Assembly (NCBI GenBank): GCA_019925095.2
Contig: CM034403.1
Location: 6,081,690 to 6,145,689, forward strand
Origin: Dendrolimus kikuchii
Taxonomy: Eukaryota; Arthropoda; Insecta; Lepidoptera; Lasiocampidae
DNA: 64,000 nt
Direction of reading: 5' to 3'
Shown: positions 21,131 through 33,010 of the stretch, piece after piece
Numbering within the stretch: the stretch's first letter is position 1
How the letters are laid out: each line of letters opens with the position of its first letter
Made by a program: the position numbers and the translations under genes
Notes under the pieces: generated by a model
What the model saw: the letters and a program-made list of their open reading frames with translations, nothing else
What the model was told of the DNA's origin: nothing
Databases searched by the model: none

Positions 21131-21729
21131 TTAGTTACATGAAATTGTTGTGGAAGTAAAATGAATCTGTGATTAACCAAAGAAGTGCAGTTTTATTAAT
21201 AAATAAGTGTTAATCTGGACACAAAACGACCTACCATAAGACCGACCAATCAGCGCGCGAGGTGTGTCCTATTGCATTCCATTTTACAATTTAACGATTT
21301 CACATCGATAAATTATGATCTATCGAAAAATAATGCCTTACATTGTAAGCGGTATGTAACGGCTCGTAATATTTCGATAGTTACGATCTCGCGAGATAGA
21401 TCATAATCTAACGATATTTACAATTTGACGCTGACATGCATAAATATTTATAACTATTACTGCGACCTAGCGAGTGTACAAAAGTGTATTGAGCTATTTA
21501 ACTCAAATTGCTACATACAAGCATACTATCAACTTGAAAATCAGAATTTTATTGAGTATATATGGTAGTCGCTATAACCAAAATCGTTTAACGCAGTATT
21601 AATATAAAGGTGTTATTTGTCCAAGTCTCGGGCCAATGAAGTCGCGGACACAAATGATAAGTAATTAATATCAATAAAGTCGTTACCAAACTATAAACCC
21701 AATACATCAAACCACACTCCAACCTTAAT
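21131..21729. other. Non-coding, one inverted repeat
   Basis: ATTATGATCTAT (21312-21323) is perfectly inverted at 21396-21407, within a CGATA-rich stretch. No other feature was identified. Confidence 0.45.
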
Positions 21730-22060
21730 GAATTACGCAAAATTAAGGCTCGTTAAGAAATCCGGATTAAAGAGTTGAAGAGAGAAAAGCAAAAAAAAGC
21801 AAAATGTCCCCGCAAAATTCTTAAGCGCAGTCCTTGGCAACGGGATGATTACTTCATCAAAACACACTTTAAACGTGTTACGTAAATCTAGTACCGTTTC
21901 CCCCTTCCCCCTAAAAGGGGTGTAGGGGGTAACCCCCTTAGGAAAGGGGGGTAAGACGATATGGGCGAACGTGAGCGCCGTCAAGAAAACCTTGATTGCT
22001 TTTTTAATTAGTTTTTTTTCATTCCCCCTTTTTTCGCATCCCGCCGATCGTGCAAGAAAT
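21730..22060. other. GC-patterned unique block, possible regulatory DNA
   Basis: Contains alternating C-runs and G-runs (21897-21953: CCCCCTTCCCCC, AAAGGGG, GTAGGGGGTAACCCCC) and TTTTTAATTAG-type AT motifs nearby. It is unique in the window and non-coding. A role is unproven. Confidence 0.25.
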
Positions 22061-22269
22061 ATGTATTTTGTGTTTATGTGGTCTCTTTTATATGCTTCTT
22101 ATTGATTGATTTATAAATTAGTTGACGTCGTTTTGATTTAAGTCCATTACTCCTATTAGAGTTTCCTCCACTGTTCAGTTCTTGTACTCTATCTATGAAG
22201 ATTACATTACTGTGAGCGAAGCTGCAGTCAAAAGCTAGTTGATTAATAAGATCAGTCTCATAGCGAATA

Positions 22270-22360
22270 TTGTGTAGGCGAGTGGCTAGCGCACTGGCGT
22301 TCCAACTCGAAGGGAGCGATTTCGAATCCAAACCGGAAAGCATGCACCATTTAGATAGTT
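22270..22360 (+). mobile_element. tRNA-derived SINE head
   Basis: A-box-like TGGCTAGCGCACTGG (22283-22297) and B-box-like GATTTCGAATCC (22318-22329) occur at the spacing of a polymerase III promoter in a tRNA-derived SINE. The intervening anticodon arm does not fold as a proper tRNA, so it is not a tRNA gene. The body downstream is unrecognised. Confidence 0.55.
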
Positions 22361-22985
22361 TTCTGACCTAATATGCATTTCGTTACATGCTTGCCTTAGC
22401 CAGCCGGCACGGAGTAGAGATCGCTAGACCTAAGACTCAAGCTCCAGGGGTTGAAGTGATAAATGACATCATGTCAGAAGTAGCTTCAGTGAACTTGAAG
22501 CCCACCTCTCTTCCCCTCTTAGCCACTCACACCCATGCCGTCCCTATGGCATTTTTTGGGGCCCATGCATAGAGTGGCGAGTCACCGTCTGACCATTCTT
22601 CCATGTTCCCCGAATATTGCGATGGGCAGACGCTATAGTCCCCACATTCCCAGACGCCTAGTGCCAAAAGCAGTTCATCCCAATAGCTCGGTATTTTTTG
22701 TTCTCATTTTCCACAATATCCTACACTGGCCGGGGCTTGTCCTTGGGTGCATTATTATATGGTGTAGATAGAGATAATTGCCGGTCAGTGAGACGCCATA
22801 TTTACATTATGTGATATCTTATTATATTGTTTCTTACTAATTATAAGACTTATAATAATCACCAAGTATGCCTAATCTGATCTTAGATTGTACTTGGCTG
22901 TAATTCTACAAAGTGCATACAAGGATAATTGCGGGTCAGAATCCGCGCTACATTTACGTGGGACACTTAGAAAGTTTTGCGAATA
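22361..22985. other. GC-richer sequence of unknown origin
   Basis: Positions 22390-22750 are GC-richer with short open frames that do not look like known proteins. It may be the body of the SINE-like element upstream or another repeat. Confidence 0.3.
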
Positions 22986-23016
22986 TAAAAAAAGTTCTAT
23001 AAGTAAATTTTTTTTA

Positions 23017-23960
23017 TTAAATCTTTTCAAAGTACTCTCCACCAGCCTCTATACAAAGTTTCATGCGTCTTAACCAGTTTTTTAAACACTTTTTCCAGAC
23101 CGCCGCAGACACCTCGTTTACAGCTTGCTCAAACGCTGACAGCACATTTTCCAGCGAAGAAAATTGTATCGCTTTGAGCTGATTTTTTATTTTCGGGAAT
23201 AAAAAGAAGTCACACGGTGCTAAGTAACCGCTGTAAGGAGGGTGACCTATGAGTTTGACCGGCGTGCTGTCCAGGAAGTCCCTCGTTTCGAGCGTGGTAT
23301 GGGCGGGCGCGTTGTCATAGTGGATTGGCCGCTTGCTGCTCACAACGAGAAAGTTTCTGCAAAGCATTTGGTACAATACCATTCGGAGTTGATGCTTTTT
23401 TGGTTCCGTAAAGGAATCGACACCAAATAGCCAGTCAAATGGTAAAAAACTCGAGATCAAACTCTTTCCCCCGCTTCTAGATCGCTTCACTTTGGTAAGC
23501 GTTGATTCGTTTTGAAACACCGAAACCGTCGACTGCCTCTTCGTTTCTGGATCGTATTGATAATAAATTCAGGACTGTAATGATGTCGTAAACACGCCGA
23601 GACGAGCCTGATTCGAATTTGTTCGTCATATCACGGCACCATTCCACCCGGGCCTGCTTCTGAGCATTGGTGAGGTTGTGCGGCACGCATGCAGCGTGAA
23701 ACTATTCTCCTCACGCGAAGGTGAACGTTTAGATTCTCTTGAAGGCTTCCCGATCCAATTAAGGATTACGTGCTGAATTTCTGATACGTAACTCGTCTAT
23801 TGTCTTGGATTAAATTTTTCACTGTTAGCACGTTTTCTTCCGTAACAGCCGTCAAAGGGTGACCACTTCTTTCTTCATCCCCCAAAGTTAGTTGTACCAA
23901 CGATACACGGTTGCCTTAGAAGAGCCTTCATCCTTGCCTTCATGAATGCCATTTGAAGGC
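23017..23960 (-). pseudogene. Degraded mariner transposase
   Basis: Read on the minus strand with several frame changes. HTH region: GSSKATVYRWYN, then ERSGHPLTAVTEENVLTVKN. Then ARVEWCRDMTNKF and YQYDPETKRQSTVSVFQNES, and in the longest frame (23520-23017) HYDNAPAHTTLETRDFLD, GHPPYSGYLAPCDFFLFPKI and a C-terminus ..EAGGEYFEKI. The second and third catalytic aspartates are present with exactly 34 residues between them (the D34D pattern of mariner). The region of the first aspartate (normally GDE..) is destroyed and contains a stop. Frameshifts, stops and the lost first Asp mean no active enzyme. Element termini were not found. Confidence 0.9.
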
Positions 23961-24098
23961 TATCATCCATTTTTTAATGAGACACGATAATTTAAATTAG
24001 CTCGTAAACAATGTGGAGGGAAATTTTGAAATTGGAACGTAACTATTTTTAATTATAAATAATCATATTTTCATAATAGATTATAACTGGCCAGTCTG

Positions 24099-24415
24099 TC
24101 AGACATAAAACTTTTTTCGCAATACTTTCTGAGTGGCCTTGTACTCCATTGTGTAGCCCCAGGCATATCTCCCGAACATCCAGGTTATTCTTACGGTCCT
24201 GGTTTTGTCCGACATACAAATAATCGACAGATAAAAATACATATTCCTATTGCATATACCCAATCTACTTAAGCAAGCTATGCTCGTGTAATATAACATG
24301 GAAAATTCTAGGACTAATTCCAAATACATAATGCAAACTTTATTTACGAAATTTATCATGACAGGAATCAAACCTGGAACATCTGCATTCCAGTGAGCCA
24401 GGCGAGCCAATAATT
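24099..24415 (-). mobile_element. tRNA-derived SINE
   Basis: On the minus strand an A-box-like TGGCTCACTGG (24400-24390) and a B-box GGTTTGATTCC (24374-24364) are spaced as in a tRNA-derived SINE head. The sequence to about 24099 would be its body. No A-tail was clearly seen. Confidence 0.5.
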
Positions 24416-25020
24416 TCTAGAAAATTTGTAAGAGAAGTGTCTGAATTGAGTATCAACTACACTATTTCATAAATAAATACTGATTTTAATAGAATTTAGC
24501 AGAAATAAGATAAGACCTATTTATCTATTGATTTCATAAAACATATAATTAAGAAATATCTTTAGAATTTGAAAACCTATTTATTATCATACCCTACACT
24601 TTTATAAGTAGTTTTTTTTTATTCCCTCAGTTTCATATATTTCGCGATTTAAATTCAATTGAAAATAGCCAGTGGCTGAAACACAAAAATATTTTAAACA
24701 CTAATATAAAAATAAAGTTGTATTTTTTAGTTGCTAATTAGTAACAAGACATCAATTAATATATGTTATGGGTCATTTTTGAATGTTAATAACATTTTGA
24801 TCTATACAACTTTCCCCCGGCCAAAACCTAGGAATAAGGTTTTTTATATACATATGTAAATATTAATATGTGAAGCAAAAACTTTGTACCTGTTTTTACG
24901 AAAATTTCGCGGACGGAGGAGTATGAAATTTCGCACACTTATAATTTATATAGAGAAGCAGTGCAGAATCCTAATATTTTATTAAAATTATGCGTAAAAA
25001 ATACAATAAATCAATAAAAA
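24416..25020. other. No feature recognised
   Basis: Very AT-rich, non-coding. A short Helitron-like phrase (TTTACGAAAATTTCGCGGAC) is near 24895. Confidence 0.45.
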
Positions 25021-25029
25021 AATCATTAC

Positions 25030-25660
25030 ACACATTACCATGTATTTGAATACCGCTGATATAGAAAGAAGAGTGAATTTGGGGAATAGTTTGAATGGAG
25101 CGTTAGGTAAACTTCTAGGCGCTAAGAACCTCAGCCAGAAGGCCCAGCTCGCCGTACACAACGCGGTGCTGGTACCTACGCTCACGTATGGAAGCGAGAG
25201 TTGGGTATGGAAGAAAGAGCATGAAAGTAGAGTAAACGCGGTCGAGATGCGAGCACTGCGCAAAATCTGCGGAGTGACGCTCGCGGACCGCGTTCGTAAT
25301 ACCGAAGTAAGAAAGAGAGTTGGTCTGAAAGAGAGTGTCGGGGTTAAGGTAAGGAAAGGAATGCTCCGGTGGTTCGGGCATGTGGAAAGAATGCATGATG
25401 AAAGAATGACTAAACAGATATACAATGCAAAAGTGGATGGATGCAGAAGTCGTGGAAGGCCACGACACACCTTCTATGATCAAATTGATCGTGTACTAGC
25501 AGAAGGTGATGTCAGAAGCCTTAAGAACAGACGAGCTTGCATGACAAGAGTTATGAAAGTCAAAGAGGCAAGTGAGGTGTGTAAGAATAAGCCTAAATGG
25601 CACTCTGTTGTTCGTGCCTACCCCGCAAGGGAACTGGCGTGAAGTTATGTATGTATGTAT
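25030..25660 (+). mobile_element. Family A LINE, longest copy
   Basis: The longest family A fragment in the window, with an intact 200-codon frame and a (TATG)n tail at 25648-25661. It is 5'-truncated near 25030. No convincing 12-bp duplication was found for this copy, unlike the others. Confidence 0.85.
25040..25642 (+). pseudogene. Family A reverse-transcriptase C-terminal ORF
   Basis: 200 codons. Residues ~10-90 (ERRVNLGNSLNGALGKLL.., AVHNAVLVPTLTYGSESW, ESRVNAVEMRALRKICGV) correspond to the thumb and post-polymerase region of RTE-like non-LTR retrotransposons. Residues ~110-125 carry LRWFGHVERM, followed by MTKQIYNAKVDGCRSRGRPR and the terminal RAYPARELA. The frame is uninterrupted, so the copy is young or was recently inserted, but it lacks the endonuclease and the YADD-type polymerase core. 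Two antisense frames over the same bases are shadows. Confidence 0.85.
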
Positions 25661-26050
25661 GTTGACTTATACACGCATATATACTCTTTGTTTATTGTTA
25701 AAGTCAAATTAGCAATGTAGCTTTGGCGAAATCTGTGATTATATAAGTATAGTCTTTGACAAGAGAACCTTAAATAATGTTCAAACTTATAATTTAAATT
25801 AATTATGGTCGAATTTCGACCACTGGGCGACCACTAGTATATATAAATCTTCAATGAAAAATTATCTAATTGATGGTGAAAACCGCTTAAAAATCGCTGT
25901 TTAGGAGGATTTAGCGGTTATACAGACAGACAGATACGGAAAACGACTTTGTTATATACTATCTAAAGAAGATGTGAGATTAGTATGATCACAAAACATA
26001 TCTATACATCTAAACAAATATATAAAATGGAAGTGTCTGTTTGTTATTTC
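25661..26050. other. No clear feature
   Basis: AT-rich. A segment at 25850-25960 with ..GGTTATACAGACAGACAGA.. resembles insect dispersed repeats but cannot be assigned. Confidence 0.35.
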
Positions 26051-26052
26051 AA

Positions 26053-26113
26053 AATAAAAATTTGAAAAATATTAGGGCCCCCCCCCCCCCCTAATATTTT
26101 TCAAATTTTTATT
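26053..26113. repeat. Perfect 23-bp inverted repeat with G2C13 loop
   Basis: AATAAAAATTTGAAAAATAT.. (26053-26075) is exactly inverted at 26091-26113. The 15-nt loop is GG followed by 13 C. It lies immediately upstream of a Helitron-like repeat. Confidence 0.9.
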
Positions 26114-26139
26114 AATGTAATGCCGACCAGGAAATTCCA

Positions 26140-26440
26140 AAAATGCAATTTTTAGAATATTTGTCTTTGGATGTTCAGGCTAATCTCTGAAACGGATGGA
26201 CCGATTTTGACGGGACTTTCATTGGCAGATAGCTGATATTATACTGAGTAACTTAGGCTACTTTTTTTTACTTTGTTTTAGGGTTCCGCGAAAACCATTA
26301 AAACCATTTGTTCCGGCTAATCTCTAAAACGGATGGACCGATTTTGCCGGAACTTTCACTGGCAGATAGCTGATGTTATACGGAGTAACTTAGGCTACTT
26401 TTAAAATTAGAGTTCCACGAAAACGCAGACGAAGTCGTTC
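26140..26440 (+). repeat. Helitron-like repeat with 137-bp tandem duplication
   Basis: GGCTAATCTCT.AAACGGATGG.. occurs at 26178 and again at 26315. Each unit continues through GACCGATTTTG.CGG.ACTTTC, GGCAGATAGCTGAT and AACTTAGGCTACTTTT to a GTTCC(G/A)CGAAAAC block. The downstream edge has CGCAGACGAAGTCG, typical of lepidopteran Helitron-type 3' regions. Confidence 0.6.
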
Positions 26441-26537
26441 CGAAATAATATAATAAAATTGATGTACTCATTTCTTACAGACTAATACCAAGACAAAATA
26501 AATTTTAACTGTTAACTTTAAAGCTTCAAATGTACAT

Positions 26538-26658
26538 ACATACATACATACATACATACATAACTTCACGCCAGTTCCCTTGCGGGGTAGGCACGAACAA
26601 CAGAGCGCCATTTAGGCTTATTCTTACACACCTCACTTGCTTCTTTGACATTCATAAC
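26538..26658 (-). mobile_element. Family A LINE, 121-bp 3' fragment with TSD
   Basis: A minus-strand 3' end with a long (TACA)n tail, flanked by the perfect 12-bp duplication TCAAATGTACAT (26526-26537 and 26659-26670). Confidence 0.88.
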
Positions 26659-27345
26659 TCAAATGTACATGATTTGTAATATTCTTTTTGTCAAATTTTC
26701 GTTTCTTAAGACCTGAATTTAGATATCTGTAAAAACCTGTGTTACTACACTGAGAAATGTCTAGTACTAATCGTGTTTTTATTTTCAAATTTGAAAAAGA
26801 ACATTTACAACTAACTTGTGGAGTTGGCAACGCGTTTAATTTGCACCGTGGCCAGTACGTGATGGCACTCGCCGGTCCTGATTTACCCACTCTCCCCTCA
26901 TTACTAGGACGATATTATGAGCGACTAATGGACATTCCTCGACGATTTTACGCCCCTGATTCTGCTTCATAGCGATGCGGTTAATAATTTTAAATAGAGA
27001 CTTTGTTAGTCTCTTTTTAAATTTATTTATCTTTTCTCAAAGAAGCGCCTTCTTATTATATTTTAATATCATAAAGATAGTTTCCAAAGGAGAGGAATAC
27101 GCTTTAATACATTATTGGGGCCAGATTAAAAAAAGTGATTTTTAAGATTTATTTTTATTATTGTATTAAGTTTAGTTATGTTGAATTAATTAATTGTGTG
27201 ATGCAAGTGTTTTCATATTATTCATTTTAGAAATTAATTCACATGAATTGATTACAGTAATCGATAACTTATTTTATTTGTGACCTTATTTTTAAGATTT
27301 CTCGTCTTTCGGATAAAATTTTGAGCTGATTTTTTACATTAGTAC
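26659..27345. other. Unrecognised open frame 26757-26972
   Basis: A 71-codon plus frame with a near-equal minus frame opposite it. Neither translation is recognised. It is GC-richer than its surroundings at 26820-26960. It may be chance or a fragment. Confidence 0.3.
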
Positions 27346-27349
27346 AGTC

Positions 27350-27460
27350 AGTCATACAGTCTCCCTTAAGAGAGCAGCAGCGCATTTGTAGCACGATGGT
27401 AATCGCTTTCCATCAAGTGGGCCGTCTGCCTGTTTGTTGAACTCCTGCAATAAAAAAATA
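27350..27460 (+). mobile_element. Family F fragment
   Basis: CAGTCTCCCTTAAGAGAGCA.., GCATTTGTAGCACGATGGTA, GTGGGCCGTCTGCCTG and CCTGCAATAAAAAAATAAAA. It has an internal deletion relative to the 5256 copy (the CTTTGGTGTTG segment is missing). Confidence 0.65.
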
Positions 27461-27830
27461 AAACAGAAAAATAGAACGCTTTTTTGAGTCATATATCAGC
27501 TTATTATATTTCTTTGGCCCAAAAGTCCTGGTCTCTTTTAAATAACATTCAGTAGACGAATACAATAGAATATTCGAGGTGGTTTGGACCTTGGAGCTTA
27601 GCCAATCACTACAATCTTTCTAAAATCTAGAGCCAAAAATATATAATGTTTTGGTATTGAAATATGGCAACAAGCGCTTTATTTTAGAAAATATTATCAG
27701 ATTTAAAAACAGGTTAGTCTGTTAGTCTAGTTAAATTATTAATCGGTGCTAAGCTACCGGTGATTAAGTCTCTAAGCAAAGAAACCTCGCAACGCGTGTC
27801 GTCTTCAGAATAACCGCTTTCTACTTATAT
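27461..27830. other. No feature recognised
   Basis: AT-rich, non-coding. Confidence 0.45.
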
Positions 27831-28210
27831 CCAACTCTTCAGCCAGTTGCCAATCAATATTGTCATTCCTTTCTCTTTCTCGAATGTACAAATTAGAGCG
27901 CAGATAGCAAAACGACTTTGTCGAGTGCTATAAATATTTTATTGTCGTTCTATATGTCTCACACACATAGAAAGGCTGCGACATAAGACGCACGCACACA
28001 GCCATTAAGTTTTAAGTCTCCAGGCGTCCCCACTAATTTATACGTTCTTTCGCTTTCATTATAATTATTATTCTTGGCAATTTATTTTCGCACACGAGGG
28101 GGCACTGTCCCCTTCCCCCCTTTCGGGGAGGTTGGGGGACGGTGGGCTTCTTACAAATTCCCGTTTTTCGGTGGAACTTAACGCACCCTTTTCTTGGCCC
28201 TTTTTGTTTT
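27831..28210. other. Unique block with C/G runs, possible regulatory DNA
   Basis: Unique in the window, GC-richer, ending in a C/G-run segment (28093-28147, CCCCTTCCCCCC then GGGGAGG) that resembles 21897-21953 in style. No coding frame. Confidence 0.25.
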
Positions 28211-29219
28211 TCATTACATTAACTTTTGAAACGGGATAATGTGTTCTTTCTTATTAGTGTGTGCGTGGTTGATTACGTACCGAAAAGCTTTTTTAAAGTG
28301 TGTGTCATACAGAAAATACTATTATTACAGGCGAATAATAAACAAAAAATGGAGGATTCATTCATCAGCGCCAAACTCTACCAAAGATTTTTTTATGGCT
28401 CCAACGCCTTCGGCATTGATTTTGCCAATGAAAATGAAATGAAATCTTTATTTGTATGAAACATAGATAACAAGGTCCTATGATATAGTGAGAACATGTT
28501 TCGCCATTTACTGGCATGCAAATTTTCTTAAAAACTAATATGGTTTAAAAACATTATGTATTTTTATTTAATAGTCGTGTATGATCATTACAATTTGTTG
28601 CACAATGTTGTCACCTTTGTGTCTAAGTTAAATACTTTTTTTTTCAATTTCAGAGTTAGAACGGACTGGTGCTATTCTAAGTGCAATTTTAGCCACTAAA
28701 ATTTGGTCTACCAAAGTTTACGAATATATAATGTTCACGTCATAAAAGCAAACTTCGCTTATGTCTGCGATATTATAAGACGTTTTCTAAAATCTAAATA
28801 AATCCAAATTTATCTCTAACATCAATTACAGTATCTCGTAGTAGCTTAGAATATTTAAACAAATGATTAGGATAAAGAGTTGTTAAATTAACCGAGGTTA
28901 ATTAATTTAGGTTACATACTTAAAAAGTACATATGTTTGAAGACATTTATCGGCCTGAAAATTTCTGAATTCTTTCTTTACAGTCTTGAATATAGACCGA
29001 TTTTCATTATTTATTTGGTGTATATAATTTAGATAATAAAAATATTTTTTATTAAATTAAGATAATTAACAAATCTCGAGGTATAAAGAAATAAAAGTTA
29101 TGCGAAAGAAGCCACCTAAAACACTCTAGTAAATTTATAAATAAAAAGTTAAACTGCTAATTAAAAAGCGATAAAGGTGTTTATAAGTTTTGTAAAAGAA
29201 AGTTATAAAATAATTCACG
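28211..29219. other. No supported feature
   Basis: Two overlapping plus-strand frames of 67-77 codons (28226-28459) are AT-rich and unrecognised. The rest is AT-rich and non-coding. Confidence 0.4.
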
Positions 29220-29770
29220 TTAGTTTACTAACAGAAAAAGTTTTCGATGCAGCGCTTTAACAGCTTAACAACGCCGCCGACGTCTCAACAATTTCTCTCA
29301 AAACTTTAAAGCGCACAATTTACGTTCACATGCGCCAAGAATAGAAGAACAACTTGCACAAAACAAAAGCGATTACAACAGACTTCGACTACTCGAAAAC
29401 AAAACGCAATTTTCTCTTAAGAAAATGAGGGAACTCTTTCTCCCCATTGAAAAATCATCAACACCCACCGCGTATGTACCGGCAGCCACCCGCCGGGCGG
29501 GGGGTTAAGATCTACGCCGCCGACTTGCGTACGCTTTAATTAAAAATAAAACATAAGAACGATGTAACTGGATGAGCCGAGGAGCGAAGGAAAAATGAAA
29601 GAGAAAGCCGACCAACCCACCCTGTGGGACAGGGAGGCTGGGGATGGACGGGTAACCGCGTGGCAGTCAGTTGCTGAGAGACCGCCGGGGGTAGCGGACG
29701 TCCTGACATGTTGCTGTGTCACAACCTAACGGAATGACATTACGCTAATGAAGCGACTTGCGATGCCTTC
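29220..29770. other. CpG-containing unique block, possible regulatory DNA
   Basis: Positions 29240-29530 and 29570-29760 are GC-richer than 1 kb on either side and unique within the window, with short homeodomain-type AT cores (TTTAATTAAAAATAAAAC near 29535). The segment 29580-29720 is strongly GC-rich (ACCAACCCACCCTGTGGGAC). No convincing frame was found. Confidence 0.25.
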
Positions 29771-32700
29771 GCCACACTTTAATTTAAATGAAAAAATGCT
29801 AACATATTTTAAATATTAAATTTCTTCCATTCCTATATCTGTGTAGTAATGAACTGCAACATTAAGATTGAAAGGAGCAAAACGAATACAAAACGCGGTC
29901 TAGACATTTTAATTTTCCTATCTGAGCTTTTGCAAGGCATCGATAGATCAGATTTTGCCCTCCCTTTTCATTAGTATCTTACACATGTGAAGGACGTCTT
30001 TTGATGCACGTCGTTAGTGGTGTGCCAGATAAGAGCATTACGCTTGTATGCGGTGCACATCATTAGTCTTTGTGCATTTTTATGAATAAAATTTCAAAGC
30101 TCCTTTACATAAAAAATATGTCATTTTTAGTCTAGTAGATGCGTATTTGGAAATCGTAACATTAAGTTTTGAATTTTAGGATTGCAGTTAACGTTAAAAA
30201 TATTAGAGAAATGGAAAATGTTGTTACTCATAACCTGTTCGTATTAATTAGTCTTTGGCGGTTAATAACTATAACTTTTAATAATGGTTAGAAAAAATAA
30301 TTGGACATTAATAAAATTTGCAATTAATTTTAAAACTAGGCTTATGATATTTTTCTATCAATTCGAGAACAATATATAAATACAGATAAATTAGTTTCGA
30401 GACGTTTTTGCACTTGTGGTGTTATTTGTTTATTTACAAAACTTCTAAATCTAAATTAAAATTTTCTTGGAAGCTAGTATTAAAAATTATGTTTAATATT
30501 AATATATATACTATTTAAATATCGTTTAATATTATTAGTGTCATATTAAGTACCTGCCTTATACAAATATATAAAAAAATATTAGTTTATTTATTTATGT
30601 GCTGACGCTACACTACTACAAACGTAAAAAGGTCTCGAAGCTTATTTATATGTAACCTTTCGTCATTTTACTTTTAAAAAATAATAATAAAGAAATAAGT
30701 TACTGTTTAACCGGCGACTAATAAGTGATTTAATTTTTTAGAATTAAGACGTCATAAGTAGCTATCCTCATATAAAGTCAAATAGGTCGCTATGTTTTGT
30801 AAGATGATAAAAAACGTCTCAGTTGATTTGTCAAACACTTCCCCTGCTTCTTATTCAGAAAATTATCTAGAATTTAAAACTTTATTACTTGATATTGTCG
30901 TTTAATGGTCGGTATCAACCATAAGAGACCTAAACGATACTAATAAAGTAAAAGTAGAGGTTATTTTAAGCTCATCAAAAGTCTTATTGACTAAATAAAA
31001 TTTAAAAAAAAGTTTAAAAACGAAAAAACAGTCCTGATAGTACACATGGCTGTAATTAGAATAACCACTAATTCGCATTTCTTTCCAAAAGAGGAAAGAA
31101 AAGTACATCATATCTAATAAATTTCCAACAAACATCCAATAAAACACAGATGGTAAAAAAACTCGCATACGCTTATCCAAATATAACTGAATTGCGGTTC
31201 ACTCAATTTTCTAACCCATTTACGTCTCAGACGAACTGCTTGCAAAAAATATAATATATACTCACCATTTCTCCGGCGTAAATTCATAAGCACTACGTGT
31301 ACGATTTGCCCTGAGTCCCCTATTCAAATGGTTAGGCCGAGTTTAGATTGTAAGACAGCTAAGAACAATATTGTTTTTTAATTATTATTTGAAACTTGCA
31401 ATATATTAATAATTTAACAATAAAACGTAATTTAAATTCATATAATAGTAACTGCAATTATACCTAAGAATAGATGTAAGGCGTATTTTAGAATAAAATG
31501 ACAAATATAAAATATTATATTTAAATTACGCTTCATTTAGTTGTTAAAAATTGGAAAAGTCATGTTTTGTGTATTTTACACAAAATTATTTCAAGGGTAT
31601 GTACAATTCTTAATATTAGGTTTTTTATTCCTAATTATAGGATTACATTTTTATCCTTAAATACAACTAATAAAATCTTTTATTTACAATATTTTAGGAA
31701 ATTAATTCAAATTGAAAGCTTATAGACTTATTAACTGGTAATTAAGTAAAAAATTAAGCATTTGTATACAACTATGTTAAAATCATTCAGTCTTAAGAAA
31801 TTCTTCAGAAGTTTGAAATATCAGTCGAAAATACTCTCTCACAAAAAAATGTCTTACAAAAGTGTAGTTTAATTTTTAAGATACTTTAGTTTATCATTTA
31901 GTTTTATTTTAGCGATTATTGTTTCAGAATTTATTGTCAAATATATCCATCTCTTACATACATTTAATTTTTATTTGCTTGTAATTGTACAAAAACAATA
32001 ATTAATATTATGCAATTTTTAGTAAATAAATATTTATCAATTAAATACTTATGAATGTTGTGTACTAAATAAATATTAAATATGATCCGGAATAAGCTAT
32101 AGTTAGTTAGAATGTCGGTCCCATTTACCCCGATCTCCCCTTTAAAGTTGATTAGGTCGAGTTCATACTATAGTGAATGAATGGAACGAATGTTTCGTAC
32201 TTTTTCTTATTGCCTTCTTGAATTGGTTTTGCAATATTCTTCGTCAGATATGAGTTAGTAATGAAATGAAAAACGTGGAGTTAGCTTTATTGGAACGATG
32301 TTTCATAAGCTATTTGAATAAAGATATACTGGATTTATTATATGAACGCATTTAGTGGTACTATTTGAAAAAAATAATTATTTGTTTAATGATTAATTCG
32401 GGAATGAAATGTATCCTACAAACGTAGAAGTCCGAAATCTAAAGTACCTAGTATAAGTTAAAATGTGGAAGCAGAAATACGGATTAATAATTATCATCAG
32501 ACGATAAAGAATAAAATCTTGTTGCCAGATTTCATTAATATACACTCAGCAGTTTTTGAAAGAAATGGCTGTGACATATAGATAGACAGGCATGACGATT
32601 TTATAAGGTCTTTATTTTTGTAAAAATGGCTATGGAATCCTATAGAAATTATAAGTTTACAACAATGCTTATGTTTTAAAAAAAAATAATTGAGAAGGTA

Positions 32701-32810
32701 AAGATAGAAAAAAGAATTATCTTATTTTTTTTAAATTCACTTTTATCCCACCGAAAAATTTTCACTTTCACGTAAAATAAACTAATTTCTTCGTGCTCAT
32801 AAAAAGTAAC
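29771..32810. other. Large AT-rich tract, few features
   Basis: No element or gene was recognised over about 3 kb. Positions 30745-30850 resemble 1898-2010. The 92-codon minus frame at 30902-31180 has AT-driven, hydrophobic composition and no motif. Confidence 0.45.
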
Positions 32811-32819
32811 ATTAAAATA

Positions 32820-33010
32820 TATTCATAAGCCAGTAATGGGGGGTGGGCTAAGCTGAGCTAGGCCTGCTTAATGATCCAATTCCTGTCATGTTCAGGAAAA
32901 GGGTTTTACCCCCTAAAAAACTTGAAACAAACGCGGCAAAACCGAAGACGTTCTTTGCCACCCTAAGGGGAGGCAAGGACGGGTGGAACCACCGTGACAG
33001 TGTTGCCAAT
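32820..33010. other. GC-richer segment of unknown nature
   Basis: A short block with GGGGGGTGGGC, GTTTTACCCCCTA and GCCACCCTAAGGGGAGGCAA phrases. Non-coding and unassigned. Confidence 0.25.

Noticed and set aside
22276..22345. Functional tRNA gene
   Set aside because: A- and B-box-like motifs are present but the cloverleaf does not fold, so it is SINE-like. The same applies to 24355-24415 and 55425-55475.
23242..23430. Plus-strand frame of 62 codons
   Set aside because: Antisense shadow of the mariner transposase.
29771..32810. Search for genes in the long AT-rich tract
   Set aside because: Only short AT-driven frames without motifs were found.
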